A stretch of 8,932 nt of DNA from Patescibacteria group bacterium UBA5124 (GCA_002414185.1 DHYS01000018.1:1305-10236); one strand, 5' to 3'. Numbered from the stretch's first letter, positions 1 through 7,700 are shown. Made by a program: numbers and translations. The notes: a model not told the origin generated them from the sequence alone.

Positions 1-24
1 TCTAGCCAAATGAGCTAAGGGCCC
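1..24 (-). tRNA. tRNA, 5' end only (cut by window edge), isotype unknown
   Basis: On the minus strand the sequence starts with a seven-base acceptor strand GGGCCCT, then T8 A9, then the D-stem GCTC and a D-loop containing TTTGGCTAGA. This is the standard 5' layout of a bacterial tRNA. The anticodon and 3' half lie beyond the left edge, so the amino acid cannot be assigned. It sits 12 bases downstream of the next tRNA on the same strand, suggesting a tandem tRNA cluster made from one transcript. Confidence 0.75.
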
Positions 25-36
25 TTTTATATAATT

Positions 37-107
37 CAAGGGATGAGGGGATTGAACCCCCGACTGCGGTTCCGAAGACCGTCATGTTACCACTACACCA
101 ATCCCTC
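37..107 (-). tRNA. tRNA-Arg (anticodon UCG)
   Basis: The 71-base minus-strand sequence folds as a cloverleaf. Acceptor GAGGGAT pairs with ATCCCTT (G1-U72 wobble) and D-stem GTGT with ACAT. The anticodon loop is CTTCGGA, the variable loop AGTC, and the T-stem GGGGG with CCCTC closes a TTCAATC loop. The discriminator is G73 and no CCA is encoded. With U33 at the second loop position the anticodon is TCG, reading CGA/CGN arginine. The top anticodon-stem pair is A27 opposite C43, a mismatch. CGA is a frequent Arg codon in the neighbouring genes, which fits a dedicated UCG tRNA. It is not the UCA glycine tRNA needed to decode UGA; that gene is elsewhere. The tRNA call is firm; the isotype is less so because of the mismatch. 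Confidence 0.85.
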
Positions 108-112
108 AAAGC

Positions 113-125
113 AGGACCAAGTCCT
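113..125 (-). other. small hairpin between the 266-aa gene and tRNA-Arg
   Basis: A perfect 5-bp inverted repeat (AGGAC / GTCCT) with a 3-base loop starts one base past the stop codon of the 266-aa gene and ends five bases before tRNA-Arg. There is no downstream U-tract on the minus strand, so it is a poor terminator. It may be a processing signal or chance. If transcription passes it, the tRNAs would be co-transcribed with the protein genes. Confidence 0.25.
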
Positions 126-126
126 C

Positions 127-927
127 TTATCCTTTAATCAAAAGCTTAACAACTCCTGACTCTATAGCCTCCAGAACATCTTGTCTACCTTCTTCTGGTA
201 CATTATGATCAGAAACCATAAACGCAATCAAGAGATCTTTCATCTGTTCAGTGAACTCTTTTCTAGTTATCTTCTCAAATTTTTCAATACTTTCATGCCA
301 TTTTGCAAAGATTTCAAGGAGCTCCCAGTCATTACTACTCATCTGATAAACTACTCCATTAGAAGTTTCCAATACATCTTTTTTGATAAAAAACCCCTGA
401 TGATGAAGCTGTCCAAGCAAGATATCAAACTTATCTTGATATGACAAATACTGACCAAACAAAGGAATCTGAATTTTTACTGACAATAATTCACCCTTTT
501 TAGATTCAAGCTTTCCATACAACAAGGTCAATCCATACAAAAAAGAAAGGATTTCTTGAAAAGAAGAAAACTGCCAATCACAACTCATAGGATCTACAAA
601 CTCAGTATTTCCACGAGCACTAGGGAAAAAGAATTTTTTCTGTCCAGTAGTCTCATCAAATCCAGCAAACAAACCAAATGCCTGTCTCAAAGAAGATATA
701 TCAGTATCTATAGCCAAGTTAGGAGTATTTTTTATATAAACCACACTCATTCCATCTCCCAGATTCTTCAAATTCATTACCTTAAATTCTTTTTTATGTA
801 AGACAATCATCCCCTTATCCCAATCAGAAAATTTCCATCCACTTACTTCATAAGTATATTCCTTCAATTGAGGAATACCTGGATGATCTATACTCAACAA
901 ATTATTCTGATCGATAACGAGTTTCAT
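127..927 (-). CDS. hypothetical protein, 266 aa, possible LAGLIDADG-like fold
   Basis: An open frame from ATG to TAA encoding 266 aa. I do not recognise a firm family. Residues about 129-138 (FLYGLTLLYG) resemble the LAGLIDADG helix of homing-endonuclease-like domains. They are followed by two strand-like segments (about 149-160), a segment containing LLGQLHHQGF (about 170-179), and a further strand-helix unit ending near residue 210. The acidic residue normally ending a LAGLIDADG motif is not evident, so nuclease activity cannot be claimed. The N-terminal 120 residues look like a mixed alpha/beta region rich in aromatic residues. No signal peptide or membrane segment is seen, so it is probably cytoplasmic. 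It is the last protein gene of the series, 20 bases after grpE and just before the tRNAs. None of its roughly 19 glycine codons is TGA, unlike most neighbours. The start is the first ATG of the open frame after grpE; no Shine-Dalgarno sequence is close to it. Confidence 0.8.
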   Translation of the reverse strand: MKLVIDQNNLLSIDHPGIPQLKEYTYEVSGWKFSDWDKGMIVLHKKEFKVMNLKNLGDGMSVVYIKNTPNLAIDTDISSLRQAFGLFAGFDETTGQKKFFFPSARGNTEFVDPMSCDWQFSSFQEILSFLYGLTLLYGKLESKKGELLSVKIQIPLFGQYLSYQDKFDILLGQLHHQGFFIKKDVLETSNGVVYQMSSNDWELLEIFAKWHESIEKFEKITRKEFTEQMKDLLIAFMVSDHNVPEEGRQDVLEAIESGVVKLLIKG

Positions 928-936
928 ATAACAAAG

Positions 937-946
937 AAAATATAAA
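937..946 (-). promoter_or_regulatory. AT-rich leader element TTTATATTTT before the 266-aa gene
   Basis: Minus-strand TTTATATTTT lies 9 bases before the ATG, where a Shine-Dalgarno sequence would be expected. The identical 10-mer lies 11 bases before the grpE ATG. It could be a -10-like element for a short-leader transcript, an unstructured A/U leader that helps SD-less initiation, or chance in AT-rich DNA. Confidence 0.25.
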
Positions 947-947
947 A

Positions 948-1583
948 CTAAGCTCCTACAACCACCTTACTTGTCAAAACAACAGTCTTTTGTCCATCTT
1001 TTTCAAGATAGTATCCTTGTTGAAATACTTGAACAATCTTACCTTTCATAGCTGTATCTTCTACCGGCATAGTAGACAATGGTTCATGAAGAAGACCATC
1101 TGGAGCAAGCCCCAATGATTCAATAGGTTTGATTCCAAGTTGTTCAAGAGTTTTCATCATATTATCAAACACCATTTTTACTCCCAAAACAAAAGGATCT
1201 TCCTTTTTAGATTCATCCACATGATCCAAAGATGTTCTCAATTGTTCAACCACAGGCAATATTTTTTTCATATATTTTATCAAAGAATCCACTTCCATAG
1301 ATTTTTCTTTTTCCGCAGATAATCTTTGTACTCTATCAAAATCTACCTTAAGATTCATATATTCAAATTGAGCTTTTTTTGCTATTTCCATCACTTCTTG
1401 TTTTTCTTTTTCAAGCAATGCAATCTTTTCTTGAAGATGCAATATTTCTTGATCTTTATCCTTAGTTTCTGAATTATGTTTTTCTTCCTGAATTTGAGTT
1501 AATTTTTCTTCAAGAGAAGAATTCTGATTTTGTTCTTGATTTGTTTGTTCATCTTGAACTGGCTTAGTATCTTGTTTTGTCAT
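948..1583 (-). CDS. grpE: GrpE, nucleotide exchange factor of DnaK
   Basis: Encodes 211 aa, normal for GrpE. GrpE is the homodimeric exchange factor that releases ADP from DnaK (Hsp70) in the cytoplasm. Residues 1-45 are charged and low in complexity. Residues about 45-110 form a long heptad-rich helix, the GrpE coiled-coil dimer stalk. The C-terminal beta domain (about 145-211) carries family landmarks: LGI-P--SLG, the LHE motif (residues 165-167), and G-IVQVFQQGYYL (about 181-193), matching the usual G-IV-V-QKGY-L. It lies between the VanY-like gene (22-base gap) and the 266-aa gene (20-base gap), all on one strand. No dnaK or dnaJ is in the window. None of its 8 glycines is coded by TGA. 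It starts at ATG and ends at TAG, and has no visible Shine-Dalgarno sequence. Confidence 0.95.
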   Translation of the reverse strand: MTKQDTKPVQDEQTNQEQNQNSSLEEKLTQIQEEKHNSETKDKDQEILHLQEKIALLEKEKQEVMEIAKKAQFEYMNLKVDFDRVQRLSAEKEKSMEVDSLIKYMKKILPVVEQLRTSLDHVDESKKEDPFVLGVKMVFDNMMKTLEQLGIKPIESLGLAPDGLLHEPLSTMPVEDTAMKGKIVQVFQQGYYLEKDGQKTVVLTSKVVVGA

Positions 1584-1594
1584 TATTGTACGAT

Positions 1595-1604
1595 AAAATA
1601 TAAA
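1595..1604 (-). promoter_or_regulatory. AT-rich leader element TTTATATTTT before grpE
   Basis: The same minus-strand 10-mer as before the 266-aa gene, here 11 bases ahead of the grpE ATG and overlapping the end of the VanY-like frame's stop region. It is a candidate internal promoter -10 or SD-less translation leader. The evidence is only the repeated sequence and similar spacing. Confidence 0.25.
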
Positions 1605-1605
1605 T

Positions 1606-2409
1606 TTACAAAGTATTTGTTGTTTTTACTACTTGCTGAGAAGATTGGTCTTTCATATATTCCGAAAACGTAATCTGTTTATCTTGCAATTCTTTTGCTA
1701 AATCTTCTCCCATGTATCTTCGATGTCGTCATTCTGCCATCTGTCCACCTACTTCAATACCTTTCTGATAACTATTATGAAATCACCAATCAGAAGCATG
1801 TTCAATAAGCCATTGATAGTAGAGATTTCCTTTATTCAAAGCAATATACTTACCACCCTTAGTTATCACACCTAGATCTATTGCAAGTCAGAGTTGATGT
1901 TCACTGCTTCCTACTTGAGCACATCTAGCACGAGAACAACCTTTTTTCAAAAGACTTTGTTGAAAAGTAGAAGATCTATAGGCACTACTAATCATCAACT
2001 TAGCATTAAAATGATTCCAAAAGTACCACGCCATATCAGCAAACTGTGTAGCAGCCTCCTGTCTCAAAGAAAATCTCTTTGAAGCATTTGCAGTAAAATT
2101 TGAATCTATAGGAACCAAATCCTCTGGTACATACTCATTATTATTAAGAAGCTGTCCATTACCAAGATACTTTTGAAAAGAATCATCCTCATCAAAGTCA
2201 TATGTAGGTTGAATTTGCATAGGCAAATAATCTCCCGTCGGCTGATACGTCAAAAAAGTTGATTGAATAGGAAGCACTACTGGAGCAGGAGATTCCTGAG
2301 ATGCTACAACACGATCTTCTACCACTACAAAACCTCCCCAACCAAGAATCATCAAAGAAATAAAAAGTAATGTTAGTATATGAAAACTTCTATATTGTCT
2401 CGAAATCAT
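1606..2409 (-). CDS. VanY-like D-alanyl-D-alanine carboxypeptidase, membrane-anchored
   Basis: Reading TGA as glycine gives 267 aa ending in TAA; under the standard code it would stop at residue 173, in the middle of the active-site motif. Zinc D,D-carboxypeptidases of the VanY/peptidase M15 type remove the terminal D-Ala of peptidoglycan stem peptides outside the membrane. Residues about 10-28 are a hydrophobic segment after a basic start, so a signal anchor or signal peptide. The catalytic domain occupies the C-terminal half: SSEHQLGLAID with His171 and Asp178 (Gly174 is TGA), W-IEHA--WGF (about 200-210), and E-GRHRRYMG with Glu226 and His229. These match the family motifs SxHxxGxAxD and EPWHxRYVG. 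Trp of the last motif is replaced by Arg and Pro by a TGA-coded Gly. Three TGA-Gly codons lie at 1888-1890, 1783-1785 and 1729-1731. The gene follows tmk by 58 bases. Confidence 0.92.
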
Positions 2410-2467
2410 AGAAAAAAATAAATGCTAAACATTTTTTATTACTCACTTCTATATTTTTAGAAGAACT

Positions 2468-3145
2468 TTACAACATTTTTTTGACTTCATTCCATACTTC
2501 ATCAGAAACTTCATCAATAGTTTTCAATTGTCCATTTGGTGCACTATCCACGATCACCCAATCATATTTTTGAGCAACATATTTGTATGCTTCAGCTGCA
2601 TCTTTGAGATGTTGAAGATCTGCTTCATGGATATCTCTTTTTTGTCCTCCTACATACTCTCTATCACCTTTTTTATCCACAAGTTGTTGTCCTATCTCAG
2701 TAGGCATATACAATAAGATATTTTTGTCCGGCTTTGGAATACCAAAGATACCATATTCCAGATTATCCAACCATTCCAGATATACATCTCTTTCTTTCAT
2801 ATCATGAATTTTACCAGCTTGATGTCCCATATTTGCAGACACATATCTATTAGAAATCACTATTTTACCTTCTGCCAACCATTGTCTAATCTGAAATGAA
2901 GCCGCATATCTATCACAAGCATAAAAAATAGATGCTCTATATGGTCCTACGTCTTCAGCAGTTCAATATTTTCCATTCAAATATTCCTCTACAAGTCCTG
3001 CGCTTTTTTGTCCATATTGAGGAAAATCAGCCAATTCAACCTGATATCATTCTTGTCTAAACCTTTCTACCAAACGCTGAGTTTGTGTTCACTTACCACT
3101 TCCATCAGTACCATCTATCACCAAAAAGAGAGATTTTTGTTGCAT
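2468..3145 (-). CDS. tmk: thymidylate kinase (dTMP kinase)
   Basis: Encodes 225 aa when TGA is Gly, typical for dTMP kinase, which makes dTDP from dTMP and ATP in the cytoplasm for dTTP synthesis. The N-terminus contains the P-loop IDGTDGSGKGTQ (residues 10-21). Gly19 is coded by TGA at 3089-3091 and gives an adenylate-kinase-like GKGTQ ending where many Tmk have GKTTQ. The NRY segment (residues 99-101, in VISNRYVSAN) matches the DR(Y/H) dTMP-binding motif, with Asn for the usual Asp. The Lys/Arg-rich stretch around residues 158-170 fits the LID region. The other two TGA-Gly codons are at 3047-3049 and 2963-2965. The start is the ATG right before the P-loop strand; shorter starts would delete the ATP site. 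It is first in the minus-strand series, with a candidate promoter 29 bases upstream. Confidence 0.95.
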
Positions 3146-3173
3146 AACAAGAATTTAAGGAATAAATGCTTCC

Positions 3174-3201
3174 TATATAGCAAATCATTCCATCAAATCA
3201 A
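3174..3201 (-). promoter_or_regulatory. candidate promoter for the tmk-vanY-grpE series
   Basis: On the minus strand, TTGATT (3201-3196) and TATATA (3179-3174) are separated by 16 bases, resembling -35 and -10 boxes of the main sigma factor. The predicted start would give a leader of roughly 20 bases before the tmk ATG at 3145. It lies in the divergent gap. Confidence 0.45.
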
Positions 3202-3214
3202 CCCAAAGCAAAAT

Positions 3215-3243
3215 TTGCATTTTTCAAGTTTTTCAGCTATAAT
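3215..3243 (+). promoter_or_regulatory. candidate promoter for the lysozyme-like gene
   Basis: TTGCAT (3215-3220) and a consensus TATAAT (3238-3243) are separated by exactly 17 bases. The start would fall near 3250, about 25 bases before the ATG at 3275. The -10 box is perfect; the -35 matches in its first three positions only. Confidence 0.55.
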
Positions 3244-3274
3244 TATAAAAGATTTTTTAATCCAAAATATCTTT

Positions 3275-4732
3275 ATGGGAACTGAAAAATTAATAGAAAA
3301 AAGTATAGAAAACATCCTAGATACTAAAAACATAAACCAAAGCTTAGACAATCTCAAGCAAAATATTTCTAGTTGAACAGAATTAAACCTCCTCAAAGGA
3401 ATGGTTGATGTCCAAAATAACCAAAATATTAAAGAAAAAGCAAGCTGATTTATGTCGATGATCGGATGAATACTCAATATAAATGTTCCTATGTTTGGAA
3501 ATCTAGGAGAACTTTTTGAAACTAAACGACCTGCAGATATTCTTGGAAAAAACAAAAAAAACAACAAATTTCTCAATGGAGTGCTTAAATTTTTTGGTAT
3601 ACAAGATGGTGTAGCTGGTCTCCACAAAAATTATATCAACGAACAACTTTCTCATGTAGACACAGAGTTTACAAAAGAAGTTTTTTCATATTTTTCAGCC
3701 AATACAAAAGCCGAAATTATTGAAGAAAATACTCTTCGAAAAAAATATAATCTAGAAACAATCGCCAAATGACTCAATCTCAAAGAAGAGGAAATTACTA
3801 AATTAAAAGAAAAAATACCTACAGACTACCAACTTATCAAAGAGTCTCTTACAAGATCTCTTCCAAACAATATAAACAAACTAAGTATAAATGCGGTAGC
3901 TATGATAGGAGACGAATATATTACTATGGTAGACAATAAACCAACCATCAATCAGGATAAAATTATCCAAAATCCAGAAGTTTTTGTTGATAAATATTTG
4001 TCAGTAATTGTTCCAAAACTTCTCACTTCATGAGATGAATTTATCAATTCAGAATACACTAACAAAGAAACCTTTGCACTTGGAATATTTGGAAATCTCG
4101 TAGGAGAAAAGTTTTTCATCGAAGGGATAAATATTGGTAGTATAGTTGCTCAAGAGTATAAAAACAATACTACAGACACCATCACCAATAAAAATATAGA
4201 AACACCAATTCAAAACCAAGAAAAAATTAAACAAGACATTCAATCAGAATTAAACAAATATACAGGATGTCCATTAACGCCAGACATGATTTTCACAGCA
4301 GCTACTACAAACAAAGTTCCTGTAGAATATATTATGGCTATCATGAGAAACGATAGTAGTTATTGAACAGCTGGAGTTGGAGCAAATACTCATAATCCAG
4401 GGAATGTAGGAAACACTGACGACAGAAGTACCAAAGACCGATGAACACGAGAAAATGGAGTAAACGCCGTCGCCAAAAACCTATCACGAAGAATTGAGGA
4501 ATATCAAAAAGTATATGGATCGACTACTATGCCTTCTATCAAAGAACTAGCCAATAACCAATGACCAGACAACAAAGGATTTCTACCAAATCAAGCAAAC
4601 TACAAAATAAATAATCCTGATAGAAAAGGAGCATATATGACAGCAAAAACATGAGGAGACAATGTACAACAAATTAGTGATCAATTAGCACAAAGTGGTA
4701 TCTCATCCAAAAATTCAGAAAATATAGCATAA
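3275..4732 (+). CDS. protein with C-terminal lysozyme/transglycosylase-like domain, 485 aa
   Basis: One frame of 485 aa from ATG to TAA once nine TGA codons are read as Gly (3374, 3446, 3467, 3770, 4031, 4364, 4442, 4562, 4652). The first about 330 residues match nothing I recognise. They include a Gly/hydrophobic patch (about 58-80), a Lys/Asn-rich segment, and a helical stretch with KGLNLKEEEITKLKEK that could be a helix-turn-helix-like unit. Residues about 335-410 resemble lysozyme-fold peptidoglycan hydrolases: a helix, then NDSSYGTAGVGA (359-370), NPGNVGN (374-380), and a helix ENGVNAVAKNL. In related domains the segment before SYG is usually ES; here the candidate acidic residue is Asp360. 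No signal peptide or membrane segment is visible, so export is uncertain. It is a single gene with its own promoter and terminator, divergent from tmk and convergent with the pump operon. The function is inferred; activity is unproven. Confidence 0.85.
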
Positions 4733-4733
4733 G

Positions 4734-4761
4734 AAAAAACGGCCATACAGCCGTTTTTTTT
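4734..4761. terminator. bidirectional intrinsic terminator
   Basis: A 10-bp perfect inverted repeat, AAAAAACGGC and GCCGTTTTTT, has a 6-base loop and a run of eight T on the plus strand. It starts one base after the TAA of the lysozyme-like gene. On the minus strand the same hairpin, followed by six T, sits four bases beyond the stop of the RND permease. It therefore probably ends transcription of both convergent units. Confidence 0.9.
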
Positions 4762-4765
4762 CTAA

Positions 4766-7700
4766 TTAATCTGCTTCAGTAATTTTAGGCGTATAGGTTA
4801 CTTTTGTTTTACAAATAACATCATGCCAAAGTTGATTATTGTCATTAGTCCAAAAGATATAAATATTCCAAAAGATATATCATACAAACAACAACATAGC
4901 CAATCACCATGCAGCTCATCCAATCAATCCTGACAACAATCATCCCAAAACAAAAGGAGCCAACAACAATCCAAATTGAACAATTATTCTCTTCATTGAT
5001 TGTTTAAGAGACAATGGAGAACCATCCATCAAAGACACACTTACTCACAGATATTTTTGAAGTAAGGTTTGCTTATTATCTCTAATAGATATTGCCATAT
5101 AATATAAATACCAGACGACATATCCAAAGAAAACTAATCCAAAGAATCCTCCAAACCAAGAATATGACCACAATCTAAATCACACAAGTAAACCTACAAA
5201 GATAAGTCATCACACAGCTACAAATGGTACTCCTATCCATAAGACAAAAGAAAGTAATGTCCTCTTAGCCAATTGAATAAGCTTATCCTTTTCATAATAG
5301 ATAGCAGGTACTACAAACAAAGTCATCACTGTAGACACCGCTAATCCAAACATAATAGTATAAGCCAAACCTGCAAAAAATTTATCCTGTCTAGCTACTG
5401 AATACAATCCAAGAACTGTTGTTAATGTTGTAGACAATACTGGAGCTAATCTAGATTTTCCTGTCTCTAATGCTGCATCAAATTTACTTTTACCTCTAGA
5501 GATATCTATATTCATTCTATCTATCAACACGATCGCATTATTAACTACAATTCCCGTCAAAGCAATAAATCCAATCATAAATGCCAGACTATATGAATTT
5601 CCTGTAACCCAGAGACCAATATTCGCCCCCAATAGTCCCATTACAATACTATAGGTAATAATAACAGGCTGCATATAACTATTAAACTGAAGAATCAAGA
5701 TAGCCAGAATCAAGAAGACAGCAACCCCAAAGGAAACCATCATAGCCACAATAAGATCTGAATTTTCTTCATTTTCTCATCAAGCTTCATAACTAATTCC
5801 AGCTGGATATTTGTAAGATTCTGCAAACGCAACAAAAGTAGATTGAGCTTCTGTAGAAGAAATTCCTTGATCTATATCAGCATCAATTGTCACAACAATC
5901 TTTCCTCATTCTCTACTAATTTCGGTAATAGATTGATCAAATACATAATCAGTAAGAGCACCTATTTTTACAATTCATTTACTCGTAGGCAAAGAAACAG
6001 ATGCAACATCACTAGGAGTCAATTGTTGATCAAAATCAGTATATTTTACTTTAATATCACTATTTTCATATTTTCATCTCAAAGAACCTGCAGACATACC
6101 ATTGATCACAGAATAGAGCTGATAATCTATATCCGAAGGTTGAAGTCATAAATATGAAAGTTTATCTATATAATAATGAAATACAAATTGTCATGGACTA
6201 GCCGAACTAGAAATACCCACATTTTTAGTTCATGGAACCGTACACAAATATGACTCAAAATCCTTAGCAACAACCAAAAGTTGTGAGAATTTATCATTAG
6301 CATCAGCCACAAGTTTAACTCCTACTGCTTTTCATGTCGGTGGTCATCATGCTTGAACCTTAGTTTCAACTTGTAAACCATAAGATTGAAGATAATTAAG
6401 TTTTTTAAACATATCTTTTTCAATCTGGAAACTATCTCTTTTTCTTTCAGATTTATCTACAAGCTCAACCGTCACGTCTACCACATTATCATTGATTGTA
6501 TAATAATATGCTTTAACTTCAGGTATAGTAGACAATATTCAATCTACACCAACAACTTGCTGAGCTACAAATTCTTTAGTTGTCCCTTTTTTCGCACTAA
6601 TAGTAGCAAACAACCAAGGACTATCAGAAGATGGAAAGAGGTTAAATCCAATTTGTGGACTAAGAAACACAAAACTTAATATCAAAACAATCAATGGAAC
6701 AATAAACGACAAAGCTCTCATACGAGCATTCTCCATAAGCCAACTAAGCTTAACACTATACCAATTTGTCATTTTATCCAACATACGTTCTCTTCGAGAT
6801 ATCTTTTCTTGATGATAAGGAGTTTTACCTTGTCTTTCATGATACAACAATTCCAACTCATCTTTAGGCAAATATTCTATTTCACCGATATCCTCATAAT
6901 GCTTTTTAGGAGAACTCAATTTAAGATAAAGCGCTGAGTTGATAGTCAAAGCAATAAACAATGATCCTAACAAAGTAATAAAGATAGTAATAGGAATATA
7001 TGCCAAAAATTTACCCATAAGTCCCGGCAAAGTAAGCATAGGCAAAAATACAACCAAGGTAGTTGCTGTACCAGATATCAAAGGGATAGCATATTCTTTT
7101 ACTGAAAGCAACACAGCAGATCTTGAATTATATCATTGTCTCATTTTTTCATGAGCTCACTGAACCACCACAATAGTTGCATCTATCGCAATTCAAAAAC
7201 AAACAATCAGACTAAAGTTCGTCAAAAAATTAAGAGAAAGACCCAATTGTTTAAGCACAAAAAAGGTAATCATAAATGCCAATGGCACAGAAAGCGTCGC
7301 AATAACTGCTTCTTTTACTCCTACAAAAATCAACAAGATAACAAAAACCAGAAGTATTGTTTGTAGACCATTATTAGCTAAATCACTATAATCTTTATTA
7401 ATTTCTTCTGCTAAATCTTGAGTATATTGAATATGTAATCCAGCATATTCTTGAGTAGAAAGAAGTTGTTCAATACGTTCTTTTGCATCATCTGCAGAAC
7501 TAAAGATATTTGCTCCAAGTTTTTTATTTACCGTCATGGAAACAAAATAATTACCAGAGTTTTGATAAGATCACATCGTATAAAATTTTTGATCTTTCAA
7601 TCTTTGTTGAATAGTAGCTATATCTTGTAAATAAACAAAATTACCATTAGACAAATTCAATGGAATCTTCTGTAAATCCTGAATTGTTTTAAGCTCTCCC

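Noticed and set aside
2446..2463. Hairpin CTTCTA/TAGAAG between tmk and the VanY-like gene as a terminator
   Set aside because: The stem is only 6 AT-rich base pairs and no T-run follows on the minus strand; it is probably chance.
3089..3091. UGA as selenocysteine or as tryptophan
   Set aside because: UGA codons are too many for selenocysteine and fall at glycine, not tryptophan, positions (GSGKGTQ, SEHQLGLAID). Trp is coded by TGG in the same genes.
3008..3376. Plus-strand frame of 122 codons overlapping tmk and the divergent promoter region
   Set aside because: Its first part is antisense to tmk, and its last part is the true lysozyme-like frame, which starts at the in-frame ATG 3275 behind a good promoter.
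3193..3627. Minus-strand frame of 144 codons opposite the lysozyme-like gene
   Set aside because: It is antisense to a convincing gene, shows no family motifs, and is hydrophobic in the way shadow frames of AT-rich genes often are.
5843..6679. Plus-strand frames of 97 to 102 codons inside the pump gene
   Set aside because: They lie antisense to conserved RND porter-domain sequence and contain no recognisable domain.
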